Positions 1 through 9,643 of a stretch of DNA of 64,000 nucleotides are shown here, piece by piece. Source of the DNA: Rhyzopertha dominica (Eukaryota; Arthropoda; Insecta; Coleoptera; Bostrichidae); NCBI GenBank assembly GCA_025024175.1, contig QCXZ01000001.1:26220942-26284941 (forward strand), read 5' to 3'. Positions within the stretch are counted from its first letter, which is position 1. Each line of letters starts with the position of its first letter. Made by a program: the position numbers and the translations under genes. A model generated the notes under the pieces. That model made no database searches. It was not told the origin of the DNA and saw only the letters and a program-made list of their open reading frames with translations.

Positions 1-174
1 CGAACTGTTGCGAAAGGCAGCCATATTGTAGAAGCCACACTTCACGTAAACCAAAGTTTGTTTTGTGAACCCATAACTGTTTTAACTAATGATGATGTTG
101 ATGTGGATAAGTACAAAACTGAAGTAACATTATGTGGTGGACCTGAGTTGACGGGAGGTTCAGAGATTTGTTGA
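1..174 (+). CDS. 3' terminal exon of an unidentified gene (partial)
   Basis: The frame beginning at base 1 is open for 57 codons and ends at TGA 172-174; the rest of the gene lies left of the window. The peptide has a patterned, protein-like composition (for example the segments EATLHVNQSLFCEP and CGGPELTGGSEIC at the very C-terminus), with three cysteines and no membrane segment. A canonical AATAAA follows 58 bases after the stop, which is what a last exon with a short 3' UTR should look like. I do not recognise the family, and no splice acceptor is visible because the exon runs off the edge. It is the best host-gene evidence in the window, but a transposon-derived origin cannot be excluded. 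Confidence 0.5.
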   Translation, partial: RTVAKGSHIVEATLHVNQSLFCEPITVLTNDDVDVDKYKTEVTLCGGPELTGGSEIC

Positions 175-231
175 CTAACTTTATTAACCTCAAAGCTTGC
201 CTTCATATATTAGCAGTTACCATTTATCAGA

Positions 232-237
232 AATAAA
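232..237 (+). promoter_or_regulatory. Polyadenylation signal AATAAA
   Basis: A canonical AATAAA sits 58 bases downstream of the stop codon at 172-174, followed by a T-rich stretch (GTGTTTTTTC). It most likely ends the transcript of the partial gene at the left edge, with cleavage expected near 250-260. Confidence 0.5.
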
Positions 238-254
238 GTGTTTTTTCAAACTTT

Positions 255-2483
255 AATGTTTCTAACGATTTATTCGTAATAGCCAAATTGACCGTCTTCT
301 CGTGGAAGGATCTCTAGTTTTGTCAGGCTGGTTACGAATCACAGACGGCAAGCCATACAAATTTACGGAAAGCCATCCTTTCGGTACGTTACAAAACAAC
401 CAACAACGCCACAAATTACCTTTTAACAAGATTGCAGTACCAAGAACAGCTCGTCAGCACGTAAACAGCTGTCAGATAATTTGTGAAATGCTCAAACTGC
501 CATCAAACGATTTAAACAAAAGATTGCTTCTACAAAATGGCCGCCTTTTAAGAACGTGCTGACGTCACGTCAATACTGAGTATACAGCTCCATATAGTTA
601 AATATGTGATAAAAAAGAATTAGGTTGATCGTATAGGCTACTGCAAGGCGAGCCGCTGAAGTCATTTGAACGAAGTTATGTTCCATGTTTAATAACAAAG
701 TATACTCTTTCCAATAAAACAATAAATTTTGGAAAACATCTTCGCGTTTTTTTAGGACCAAATGAAATTTTTAATGGCCGTTTCAATACATGATCAACAT
801 ACCTATGCACAAGTATGTAGCATCAAAACAAAACTAGAAACGCAAACTGAAACATATTATCATAAGCCGAAAGCAAAAGATGAAACTCAGTTGTTGTTAT
901 CAACTTATTCGAAGTTGAAAATTTCTGATGCTAGCAAATCCGTAAAGATTTTCTTATGTACAAAAGTTCTATAATTTATAGCCTCGATGAGCTGTATCGC
1001 ATTTTAACTTTTTTACTTAATGTTACCCAAACTCTCTACTGTTGCCTGAACGGTAACTAATCGCCGATCCGACCTCCAAAAATGTACCACATCCTCGCGT
1101 GTTTTGAGACAGTTGAACCTCCCGCCGCACTTTACAAAATTCTGCCCACTTACCCGCGTTCGTGTAGATAACCGACTCGCGTAAATCACAATCTGTGTCT
1201 TCGTTAATATTTGATATGTTACGTACACTGCGAACGATGATGTCAACGGAAGGTTCCCAGTTTGTATGAGCAAAACAGTTGGTCTGAAAACCGGTAATGA
1301 AGTTGCCTGTCAGTTGCCATCCAGTTTGCATATTCAAAAAGCCTACCAAATTCGATAAACCGAATCCTTCGAAGTTGAAAATTGGCTGCAAACTTTTGCA
1401 TGAATATTGATTTAGGTCCGTGGAGGTTTATTACGTGAAAGCGCAGTAAAAGGGGTCGTAGTTACAGGTGGAGTGAAGATATAACGAAGTATGTTACAAT
1501 GAGCGTACACACTAGCGAGCAGTACAGCCGGCTCCTCCGCCAAATGTATAGGACACAAAAAAAGTTTGATTTGACATTAATTTTTGTTTAGGATTAGCAC
1601 AAACAAAATATTTGAATTATCTCTTTTCCTGTTGGCTGTAGTTTCAAATTCACTTAGAATAAAATGAGTAGTTTTAATATACCGAAGCAACGTTTGCATG
1701 TTTTCAAGAAAAAATTGTCTTTGGTGCCATAAAATATTTCAACCAAACTGAATAGACTTTAATTTAAACGAACAAAACGGAAAGTTTTAAACGCAAGCAG
1801 ATTTGATTACCATGTTTATTATTTTTTTTACTATTGTCACTTTAAAAACGGACGAGTACCAGAATAAACTACATAATTTATTACAGACAAACACCTTCTA
1901 AAGAGACGTCACTAGAATTTCAAAATACTTGAACTCAAACAACGAAAAGCACAAATTAAGAATAACGGAGCTCCAAATCTATGTGAAATATCAATAAAGC
2001 ACAAATGAAATACCCTTGAGATGGGTCATTTCTTTCATTTATCACGATCAATTGAATGGCAATTCAAATATAGCATAAATAATTCCGTAGGTTTCGCGAA
2101 CACGGTAAAATAATATCAGTACCAACTAAGGCTCTTCTTGTGTCCTTTGATGAATCTAAATATCCACTTCTATTCCCCTAAATGAGTTTTCGGCAATCCT
2201 GAAAAGTAAAATGAAGAAACCAGATATGTTGATGATTTTTTTTATATTTAGGCGAAAACTGACAAAAATTGACTGACATTAATTTATAAAAAAACCAACA
2301 CAAATGTAATAATCCCGGCATGCTCAAATAAATAATTACAAATTAAGTATTCGTATACTATAGTTTAACAAACAGACTAGTAAATATAAATACCATCTAG
2401 AAAGGAAAGGCTAACCTTTAACAATGTATACGATACAAAAAATAGATAACTATTTTAGATATAGCGCTAAATCAGGACACATA
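255..2483. other. Intergenic stretch, no recognised gene
   Basis: Mostly AT-rich. The longest open frame is a 122-codon minus-strand ORF at 1023-1391 in a locally less AT-rich part; its translation resembles nothing I know and it has no flanking splice or start context. The phrase TCGAAGTTGAAAATT occurs at about 910 and again near 1370, a small local repeat. Nothing else is supported. Confidence 0.4.
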
Positions 2484-2690
2484 ATATTTAGCTTCATCGT
2501 CGTCTTACTGTTTACTAAAGTGCCTGTCGACGAAGCCATCGAAATAATCGAGAGGAAACACTAGCCAAGGAAGGACATCAGAACAGGCCAAGCATTGACT
2601 GAACATAACATACTTTAGTTACAAGGGAGCAAAAATACAAGCAAGTGTGTGGGGCACCGATGGGCTCACCACTGTCGCCGATAATATATA
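2484..2690 (+). pseudogene. Penelope-like element reverse transcriptase fragment
   Basis: Two conserved blocks of a Penelope-type reverse transcriptase lie in different frames. The first (from 2484) reads SFIVVLLFTKVPVDEAIEI, matching the motif A region usually written SFDVxSLFTKVP; the catalytic Asp is Ile here. After a stop the second block (2642-2686) reads QVCGAPMGSPLSPII, the Penelope 'GxxMGSPLSP' block. The segment between the blocks is compressed and shifted, and the downstream YVDD and GIY-YIG parts are absent. It is a short dead scrap directly abutting a LINE scrap on the other strand. Confidence 0.75.
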
Positions 2691-2701
2691 GTTCTATACA
2701 T

Positions 2702-2841
2702 ATATAAGCGAACCTTTTTGGGTATTCTTCCGTCATCCATTCTGAGTACGTGGTCATGCCAAAGGAGTTGCTTTTTCTATGCTATGGATAATTGGGTTGT
2801 TTTTCTAATTCTTTCTTGACATCTTCATTTCTTATATGCTC
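2702..2841 (-). pseudogene. LINE ORF2 C-terminal fragment
   Basis: On the minus strand the translation runs EHIRNEDVKKELEKQ, then after an in-frame stop and a shift, QLLWHDHVLRMDDGRIPKKV. This is the conserved tail of many insect LINE polyproteins (the 'R..QL.WYGHV.RMDDxRIPKK' block downstream of the RT domain). No RT core lies next to it, so this is a 3' fragment only. It abuts the Penelope fragment at 2484-2690, so one element probably landed in or beside the other. Confidence 0.65.
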
Positions 2842-4119
2842 TAATCCTGATAACTTATATGAAAGTTGTTAGTGTTTGCGTTGAAAATATCCTGAATAGA
2901 TTCTAAATAAAAGCAGTGGAGGTAAATAAGTGTAATTTGGGAAGTTTTGTTATCAACAATCCAAAAACCAATATGTTAAACAAAATAGGATTCAATATCA
3001 CATTGGAAGTATAAACTCAAGTAAGAGCGCAGCAGGTTGTGCTCATCCTTGCATCAAATATAATCATTGCTTAGATCAAAACAGCATTAGTCTAACATTG
3101 CAAAATAAAATGTTAAAACTAATCCTTTGGAAATTAAAAAAGCGCAACATCACAAAAAATCATTCAACAAATGGAACTCCAACATCTAATACGCCTTTGA
3201 TATTACCGAAATTATAAAGTCGACTATGAAACCCTGACCTACATTTTTAGAGATTTTTACAACTGAATTTTACAACTTCTGTATGATAAGCACGTAGGCA
3301 AAATTATGCGCACCTGAACTGATTGGTGCTCTTTGCAAATGGCCATTATGTGGTCGAAACAGTCGTCAGAGCTATCTGACAATCTAACTCGTAAATTTAC
3401 TCTTTTCTTGTGACAAAAAAACTAAACTTAAAAGTGATACATATTTCAAATTACANGCTCTTGATTATATATATTTGCAGGAACAATATTCGCCAGGACT
3501 ACAAGAGACGCAAAATTAATATAGGAAATGATGCATGCCAGTTTGTTATAGAGTGGATCAAAGGAAATTTAAACCGTCAGTTGCACACTCCTTCGAAAGA
3601 TGCGTATAATACAAAATTTTAAATCTCTTTAAACAGAAAATTTTAAAACAAAAATACAAAAGAACAATTTCACTCTTTATCACTCTTTTCGCCAAAACCA
3701 TTACCCTGGGATGAGCTTTGGCAATCACGAATGATGGAGTTTGTTATAAAAGGAAATGCATTAAATCAAACGAATGCTAAAAGGTATCAGGTATGAACAC
3801 ATTAAGGAAAGGGAGCCCGAGGTTTAAAAAACGCATGAACATTAAAAGCCCAGTGGATTTTATACACATAAAGAAAGAAGCCTAGTCTATATGAGAAGGT
3901 ATCAGGCTAAAAAAACCAAGGAAAAGGGAGGCTGTTATAACGCAAACGGAACTCTGATCCAAACTGAAGCGAAATCTTTGTTTAGAGACCCTCATATACA
4001 AAGGAAGCTGGTCAAATTAAACGAAACGTAAAAGGATGCGTTAAGGTTTATCTGAAACTTTTGCTCATAGATATGAATTATTGACATATTGACATTTAGA
4101 TAGCGGTCGGAAGGACTTA
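2842..4119. other. Intergenic stretch, no recognised gene
   Basis: AT-rich sequence between the LINE scrap and the Harbinger element. Short open frames here (for example 3410-3622) show no family resemblance. One N at 3456. Confidence 0.4.
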
Positions 4120-4120
4120 A

Positions 4121-4170
4121 TAGGGAGTTTGTGAATACGGGTGTAGAGAATGCCGTAAACGGTAACGTCA
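4121..4170 (+). repeat. Left terminal inverted repeat of the Harbinger element
   Basis: Starts TAGGGAGTTTGTGAATACGG. It aligns, with gaps, to the reverse complement of 5866-5914. The shared blocks are TAGGGAGTTTG and CCGTAAACG. Confidence 0.7.
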
Positions 4171-4321
4171 TCCGGTGCAGTATAGCGCATGCGCAAAAGT
4201 TTACCGTAATGTTTAGCGTTACGGGAATACGCTATTTGACGTGATATACCGTATCGCGATACCGGGTGGTGTCATATTGGCGCATAGTAGTGTGCATAGA
4301 TATGGTAGTGTGTATAAGATG

Positions 4322-5258
4322 GCAAGCAAAGAACGGCTGCGGTTTGCAATACAAGATGATTTAAATCTTTTGCGTGAAGTGGTAGCGCAAAATCCTTTTG
4401 AAGATGCGAGTCGATGGACGACAATCCACGCTAGGGTTGTAGAAGCAACAGGAAAAAAATTTACTTTGCATGCCTTAAAAGACCATGTGGAACACCTTCT
4501 TTTATGGAGAAATAAGGATACGGCAAATTTGAGAAAGTAAGGATTTACGGATGTGTTAAAAAGAGCTACAGCTGTTTCACTTTGTGTAGGTCCGGTACAG
4601 AAGAGGAATACAATGAAAAAGAACAGTTATTGCAGGAAGCCGTAGATTTAGTGAAAGAGTTTGGAAGTAAAGGTACTAAAGTGATGAAGATGAGCATCAC
4701 AAAGCAAGCAACTAAATCTAGACAAGCCGGTATAGAATTGCGAGATTCGGCAACTGTCAGTGCTTCTCTTGTTTCGACAGATGCGTGAAAGGATGTGCTG
4801 ATGAAATAGTTTATGACAATAATGCAATAATAAAATTTTATTAGCCCAAACATCTTTTGTGCCAGAATCGCAACTGATCAACCCAGATATGACCAGTCCA
4901 TCTTCATTCAATCACACATAAGTGGAAAGACACACACAACTAGTAAAACATGCCACCTTACAGTTTCTGCAAGAAAAACAGAGACAGAGAACTTCGAGAA
5001 AGGGAGTTAGAGCTGCAAATGCGCAAGGTGGTCTGCGAAGAGAGAAAATTAGAATTGCAAGTATTTGTATTGTATTTGTACTTGTAGCAACAGCAATTGA
5101 CCTTTGAAAAAGAAAAATTTGAATTTGAGAAAATGGAAAGGGAAAGACGCTTACAGGTCGAACTGTAGGAGCGACAACATAGATTGGCCAATGAAAAACA
5201 ACAGTCTGATATGATACATTTCTTATTAAACTTGCGTCAATCTATTGACCCAAAATAA
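4322..5258 (+). pseudogene. Harbinger-associated Myb/SANT-like protein, frameshifted
   Basis: Starts at ATG 4322 (MASKERLRFAIQDD) and runs open to 4540; the natural continuation (RSGTEEEYNEKEQLLQEAV) is in another frame from about 4590. After a further break, Glu/Arg-rich coiled-coil-like sequence (KEKFEFEKMERERRL) leads to NEKQQSDMIHFLLNLRQSI and a stop at 5256-5258. The N-terminal part, with regularly spaced Trp residues (SRWTTIHARV, LLLWRNKD), has the look of the trihelix/Myb-like domains in the second protein of PIF/Harbinger elements, which binds the ends and helps import the transposase. At least three lesions make it non-functional. The pairing with a transposase inside shared inverted repeats supports the call. 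Confidence 0.7.
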
Positions 5259-5287
5259 AACATCTTGCAAAAATATATTTATTCTAC

Positions 5288-5777
5288 CTAAAAAATTATA
5301 CCTACATCTAAGTAAGTTTGTAAGGTTGGTGCCTGGATGTTGAAATAATCTGCGCTCTGACTACTGTACAAACATGTATGGCAATTAGCAAGAATCGTTG
5401 CTGTTTTGTACATAGTACTAATGTCCTGCAGTAACAATTTTTGATTTTTCTTATAATCTAAAAAGGCAAACTCCGTCACTATTTTTCCAAAACCCCATTC
5501 CACTGCTTGTCTAACTCTACTCATTGTGGTATTGAAATGTTGTTGCTGTGGAGTAATATTAACAGTGGAGTGTGGGCGCAGTAACAGTTCTTTAATAGGA
5601 TAGCCTTAGTCACCATAAACCACATTCTTGTCTAGTTAATACATCCAAATTTAACCGCCCTTGTGTTTCTCTTCTCACAGAGGGTCTGCGTTTTTGCAGA
5701 AGCCCATGTGCGAAAGCATCTTCTATATCGTTTTCATTATATTCGCCAAATACAACTGCATCTACAACTGCTTCCAT
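5288..5777 (-). pseudogene. PIF/Harbinger transposase (DDE_Tnp_4), internally deleted
   Basis: The C-terminal third is well preserved at 5288-5524: AVEWGFGKIVTEFAFLDYKK, then LANCHTCLYSSQSADYF and LQTYLDVGI, classic for Harbinger DDE transposases (the last catalytic acidic residue is the E of VEW). Upstream, GD-stop-GYP at 5597-5614 is the 'GDxGYP' block with the second catalytic Asp. A plausible N-terminus starts at ATG 5775-5777 (MEAVVDAVVFGEYNEND). Only about 150 bp separate the N-terminal and GDxGYP parts, whereas an intact enzyme has a helix-turn-helix and the first catalytic Asp between them, so the centre has been deleted and the junction is out of frame. It lies inside the inverted repeats at 4121 and 5914. 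Confidence 0.8.
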
Positions 5778-5865
5778 GTTTGTTAACGTAATACGTCAAA
5801 CGACGTCGCTCGCAAACTGTAAACTACTTAGCCTGTCAGTTTGAAATACTGTATCTCAGTCATGT

Positions 5866-5914
5866 GATTTTAACGTTTACGGTATTAAAATCCACGGTAA
5901 CCGCAAACTCCCTA
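5866..5914 (-). repeat. Right terminal inverted repeat of the Harbinger element
   Basis: Read on the minus strand it starts TAGGGAGTTTGCGGTTACCG and continues into ACCGTAAACG, mirroring the left end at 4121-4170. Confidence 0.7.
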
Positions 5915-5915
5915 T

Positions 5916-6388
5916 TGTTTCAAACAGAATCTACAAATTGGATTACTAGAAAATTTTTATTGTACAGATGTTGATTGGGAAAGACACCAAATTGACAGGC
6001 TCAAGGGTTTGATATGTATATTTGTTGTCCGATACAGACGATCATCGAGTCTTAACAGCATACATACTGCCGTTTTATTCTTTGTAGCTAATGTACAAAT
6101 TTAAAACAAGTTCCACTAAAAACGAAATTATTTAGATTCGGGCGACAACTAAGGTAAAATCAAACAGTAGGTTTGGCTTCTAAGGAACTAGATGGTTGTA
6201 ATAATATACTCTAGCGTAAAAAGTACGATAAATGGAGACTCCAAGATGACTGCAGCTAAGAAAATACACTTCGCAATCCCCAACGTCAAAATGACGTATA
6301 CGCCGATTTCCACCTGCCAGAAATCGAGACGTGGATTGAAACAGCGAGGGTCCCTGCACAAAAGCCCGCAAGGATATTCAAGATGCTA
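5916..6388. other. Intergenic stretch with a short open frame
   Basis: Unique AT-rich sequence to about 6200, then a less AT-rich part (6230-6388) open on the plus strand but with no recognisable domain. It adjoins the GC-rich island at 6389. Confidence 0.3.
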
Positions 6389-6553
6389 ATGCGAGCCGTA
6401 TACACCGTCGTTGGGCCCTCGCGGGGCGGGGCCGCTCGCCCCCGCGACGCGCACCCTATCATCCCCTTCCGCATCCCGAACGTCGGAGACAGATCGCCGT
6501 TCACTATTCTCAAATTGCATTACCGCAACTCCGGCACTACGTGAGCCTATTGT
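6389..6553 (+). other. GC-rich island with an exon-like open frame
   Basis: A sharply bounded block of high GC content and high CpG density, including GCGGGGCGGGG, in otherwise AT-rich DNA. The plus frame is open from ATG 6389 for about 50 codons, with GC-ending codons, ending IPFRIPNVGDRSPFTILKL and a short Arg/Ser/Thr tail. A pyrimidine/AG boundary lies upstream, but no donor-acceptor pair is compelling. It could be a terminal exon, a CpG-rich promoter or an element end. Function unknown. Confidence 0.25.
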
Positions 6554-7076
6554 CAAATAAATAAATAAAATTTGTATAATGTTACGTTTTAAAATATACT
6601 TTGCATAATGCACTTTCCGCTCCGCTGCGACGTTTCGCCACGGATGCGACCTGCTTGACAAATAGATCAGATCGATCGTGAAAAGTTGTAATAAAGATTA
6701 TACAGTCCTGAAGTGCTGAAAGTCTACTATTTGACTTATACAATCTACAGAGAAGTCCACATATATTTTTTCGCTCAGTTTTAGAATCATTGCTTCCCCA
6801 GGCAATGTTCTAATAATACCGCCAAACTAAGTAGATATTGTAGTAACCCGTCCTCTATTTGTTGTTTATTATTTGTATTTATTTCTGATTTAGTACGCGC
6901 AGTGGCGTACCCAGAAATTGGAAACTTCGGTTTCACTGCAATAAAATGAGCTTGTTTAAAAAAATCTGTTAATTTTTACCTTTTCTGTTATCCAAGGTTA
7001 GAACGCAATTTTTCTTTTCCCGTTTTTATTTTAAAAACCATGATTCTTCATGGGTCGTGGGGAGGCTTCTAACCCG
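6554..7076. other. Intergenic stretch, no recognised gene
   Basis: Begins with an (AAAT)n-like run near 6555-6575 and then ordinary AT-rich sequence. I see no gene, RNA or repeat boundary. Confidence 0.4.
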
Positions 7077-7275
7077 TTCTGTTTTATGTATTTTTCATTT
7101 CTGTTCTAGGTGGTCTGTTTTTGTGGATCTTTCATTTCTGTTCTATTTGTTCTGTTTTTGGGTATTTTTCATTTCTTTATTATGTGTTCTGTTTTTATGT
7201 ATTTTTCATTTGCCTTCTGTGTGTTCTATTTTTGCGTATTGTTTATTTCTGTACAGGGTGTTCTTTTTTTATGTT
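7077..7275 (+). repeat. 37-bp minisatellite, about 5.3 copies
   Basis: Tandem array with unit starts at 7077, 7113, 7150, 7187, 7224 and 7261 (one unit of 36 bp, then four of 37 bp, then a partial). The unit is a T-rich phrase beginning TTCTGTTTTTATGTATTTTT and ending near CTATGTG. Copies differ by roughly 10-25 percent. Because 37 is not a multiple of 3 and the strand is T-rich, it generates long spurious Phe/Leu-rich frames. Confidence 0.9.
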
Positions 7276-8326
7276 ATAAAGGGCTAGTTATTACAGTTAA
7301 AGTACATAGTGAGTTTACAGTAACCTTTGAACAGTATACTATAAAGTACATAGATCATTTTCAGGGATGATACGTTTCTCCCCCGGATTAGTTATTAAAT
7401 CAGTTATTTAAGTTATTTGTTTAAGATTCGATATATTTCTTTTTGTTGGACGGAGGTTCCCTCTAGCCTCAATAGTACTAGGTGAATCACGGCACTCTAG
7501 TATTTTAGGCAGGTCAGGTCAGGTGGTTGTATAATAACCATAATCACTAGTAATGTAGGCGGGTAACTCTAGGATAGTATAATAAATATAATAAATACTT
7601 TAGCATTTAATGAGTGTTTTAATGTGTCAAACTCTCCACCCTGGCTTTCTGCAATGGTGCAATCTCACTCGCATATTAAGTAAATTCATTACATCATAGT
7701 GTCCTAACCAAATGCTAACTAGACGATCTTGCCATTTTGAAGTATATCTAAATTTACATTTCATTAATAATTGTCTAAATTTATTGACAAAGAACTTTTA
7801 GAATATTCCAATATAGACATACATCTTAAATTTAATGTCAGGTTTAGTATATAACATTTTTTATATAAAAATCATTTAAAGAAATTGTAAAATAAAAATG
7901 CCCGAAACTAAATAGCAGAAATAACTAAAGTTGTAGAAGTAAATAAAAAATAAATACTTACATATATTATATATTTGAAATAAAAGTATGCTTCTGAAAA
8001 TAACGAGGAACACACAGGCAGCTACTTTTTTACACAAAACACATTTTGCTTACAGTGTGATTGCTGCGATCAATGAGATTTTACGGTGGCTTTTTGCTCA
8101 AGTATTTTTAAGGTTTTCGTTGTGGACAAACTCCCAATGTTGTATTCAACCAGAGCCAGTAATGGTATCTTAATTTCAGAAGAAACCTTCCAATTCGATC
8201 TACAGTGACGCAAGTGTCAGAGTCAGACATTGAAATTATAAAGTCACTGAAAACAACAAATCGAAAGTGAATAGATAACATCATCCGTCGTCAAGGGATG
8301 TGTTCAACTAAGATTACCATGTTATA
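7276..8326. other. Intergenic stretch, no recognised gene
   Basis: AT-rich. Contains a small GGTCAGGTCAGGTGG direct repeat near 7512. Nothing coding is supported. Confidence 0.4.
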
Positions 8327-9069
8327 TCACTACATATTATAAAACAAAGTCCTCCGCCGCGTCTGTCTGTCTATCTGTCCGTGATAGACTCAAAAACTAG
8401 TGAACAGATTTTCATGCGGTTCTCACCAATAGATAGAGTAATTCATGAGTAATGTTTAGGTACATAATTTGTCAAGTTTTCGGTTAATTGAAATATAACG
8501 ATAATTGTTGGAGGTGTCAAGCCGCCTGGGAGCTTTCAACGAAAACGCTGAGTAATCCCTTTGATATTTAACAAAACAATGTTTGGCGGGATATTCCTCT
8601 TTTATAGCTCTACAAAAAAGTCCGCGATGGCATATATCTAACTTTTAAGGATGGCTTACTATACCCTATCTATCTATTTATCTTCTAAAAAAATGGTCAC
8701 GTACAATGCGGTAATTGGAAAGCTATTTAGACGGACACAGTATTAATCCTTATTAACATAAACACGTTAGTTACCTTTAGCATTTCATGCACAATATAAT
8801 TTAAATGATTATCTTAGGAGTTATCGCAAAAAATTAATGCGCGCGAATTTAAATTCANGCGCGTTTCTCACACCGATGACGGGACTCGCTTGATGCGATT
8901 ATCCCTGCGCCGCGGCGCGTCTTCCGCAGGCGCCCACTGTTTCTATATAAGACGAGCGACAACGCCCGCGTACTACTATAAACAGACTCTTTGGAGCGAA
9001 TGGAGGTGACGACTGAAATGTATTTCTTCTAGGCTTTACTTCTCGTGCTAAGCCGGGGTGGGTCTCTAG
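8327..9069 (+). mobile_element. Non-autonomous Helitron (HelEnd type)
   Basis: The 743-bp element begins TCACTACATATTATAAAAC immediately after an A (8326) and ends CTAG (9066-9069) immediately before a T (9070). This is the canonical Helitron signature: insertion between A and T, 5' TC, 3' CTRR. The left part carries the phrases GTCTGTCTGTCTATCTGTCC and GAACAGATTTTCATGCGG, and the right end GCTAAGCCGGGGTGGGTC, which I recognise as belonging to an abundant insect (notably lepidopteran) non-coding Helitron group. The middle contains a GC-rich block around 8860-8960. There is no Rep/helicase coding region, so it would need transposase in trans. The 3' hairpin normally expected just before CTAG is weak. 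Confidence 0.75.
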
Positions 9070-9451
9070 TGTTATCTAAACCCATTATAGTTTGTGCGAG
9101 GTATCCTTACAAATTAATACAGGGAACATATTACAACTATAGAGCATAACTTCAGAATATTGGAAGCATCACATCGAACATTGAATTGAATGCCATTGTT
9201 ACGAGAACTCTATATTCTTTCTATATAACTAAATTCGTAACTGAAAAGTACGTTATTTTAGCAAATAACAAAATAACGACGTGAGGTAGACTAACAACAA
9301 CAAAATATGTCTAAAATTACTTATAGTTATTTCACGATTTTCAAACTGCCAAATTGTTGGTGTTAATAATCATTATCAACATTCAAGAAGTAATGCTTCG
9401 ATAAAATAATTTACTTTGTAGGATTGCTTCTCAACAAAACCTGTTCTAAAC
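9070..9451. other. Intergenic stretch, no recognised gene
   Basis: AT-rich flank to the right of the Helitron end. No feature seen. Confidence 0.4.
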
Positions 9452-9643
9452 ATGGTGTTATACACAGCCTTATTAGATAGCGTTATTTCCATACCATTTT
9501 TTCCATCCACTGCTGTACCTCAGAGGCAAAATTTAGGCTATTTACTATTTTTATTACTTTTAAATGTTATAGTTGGCTGCCTCTGTACAAACTGTCTGCG
9601 AAATTCTACTGGACAATATCGAAGCTCTTTTGAAATTGAGTAG
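9452..9643 (+). pseudogene. Jockey/R1-type LINE reverse transcriptase scrap
   Basis: The 63-codon frame includes PFFPSTAVPQRQNLGYLLFL followed by LLLNVIVG. This aligns naturally to the RT block 'GVPQGSxLGPLLFLLYINDI' of jockey-clade and related LINEs. The Gly-Ser of the motif is changed, and the motif with the catalytic ADD that should follow is not recognisable. It is a short isolated fragment without neighbours from the same element. Confidence 0.5.

Larger units (their letters stand above)
4120..5915. mobile_element. PIF/Harbinger DNA transposon, internally deleted
   Basis: The element is bounded by imperfect inverted repeats of about 50 bp. The left end starts TAGGGAGTTTG at 4121; the reverse complement of the right end starts with the same TAGGGAGTTTG and ends at about 5914. 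A second shared block, CCGTAAACG, follows roughly 30 bases inside each end. Between the ends are two convergent decayed genes, the usual PIF/Harbinger pair: a Myb/SANT-like DNA-binding protein on the plus strand (4322-5258) and a DDE transposase on the minus strand (5288-5777). Length is about 1.8 kb, short for an autonomous member, because the transposase has lost its middle. A clean 3-bp target duplication is not evident. Confidence 0.8.

Noticed and set aside
1023..1391. 122-codon minus-strand ORF
   Set aside because: No recognisable domain, repeats or gene context; overlaps another minus-strand frame of similar length. Mentioned only as unassigned.
4566..4911. Antisense open frames across the Harbinger Myb-like gene
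   Set aside because: They are shadows of the plus-strand coding sequence, which has the recognisable protein.
7057..7370. Phe/Leu-rich hydrophobic frames resembling a membrane protein
   Set aside because: Produced by the T-rich 37-bp minisatellite; not a gene.
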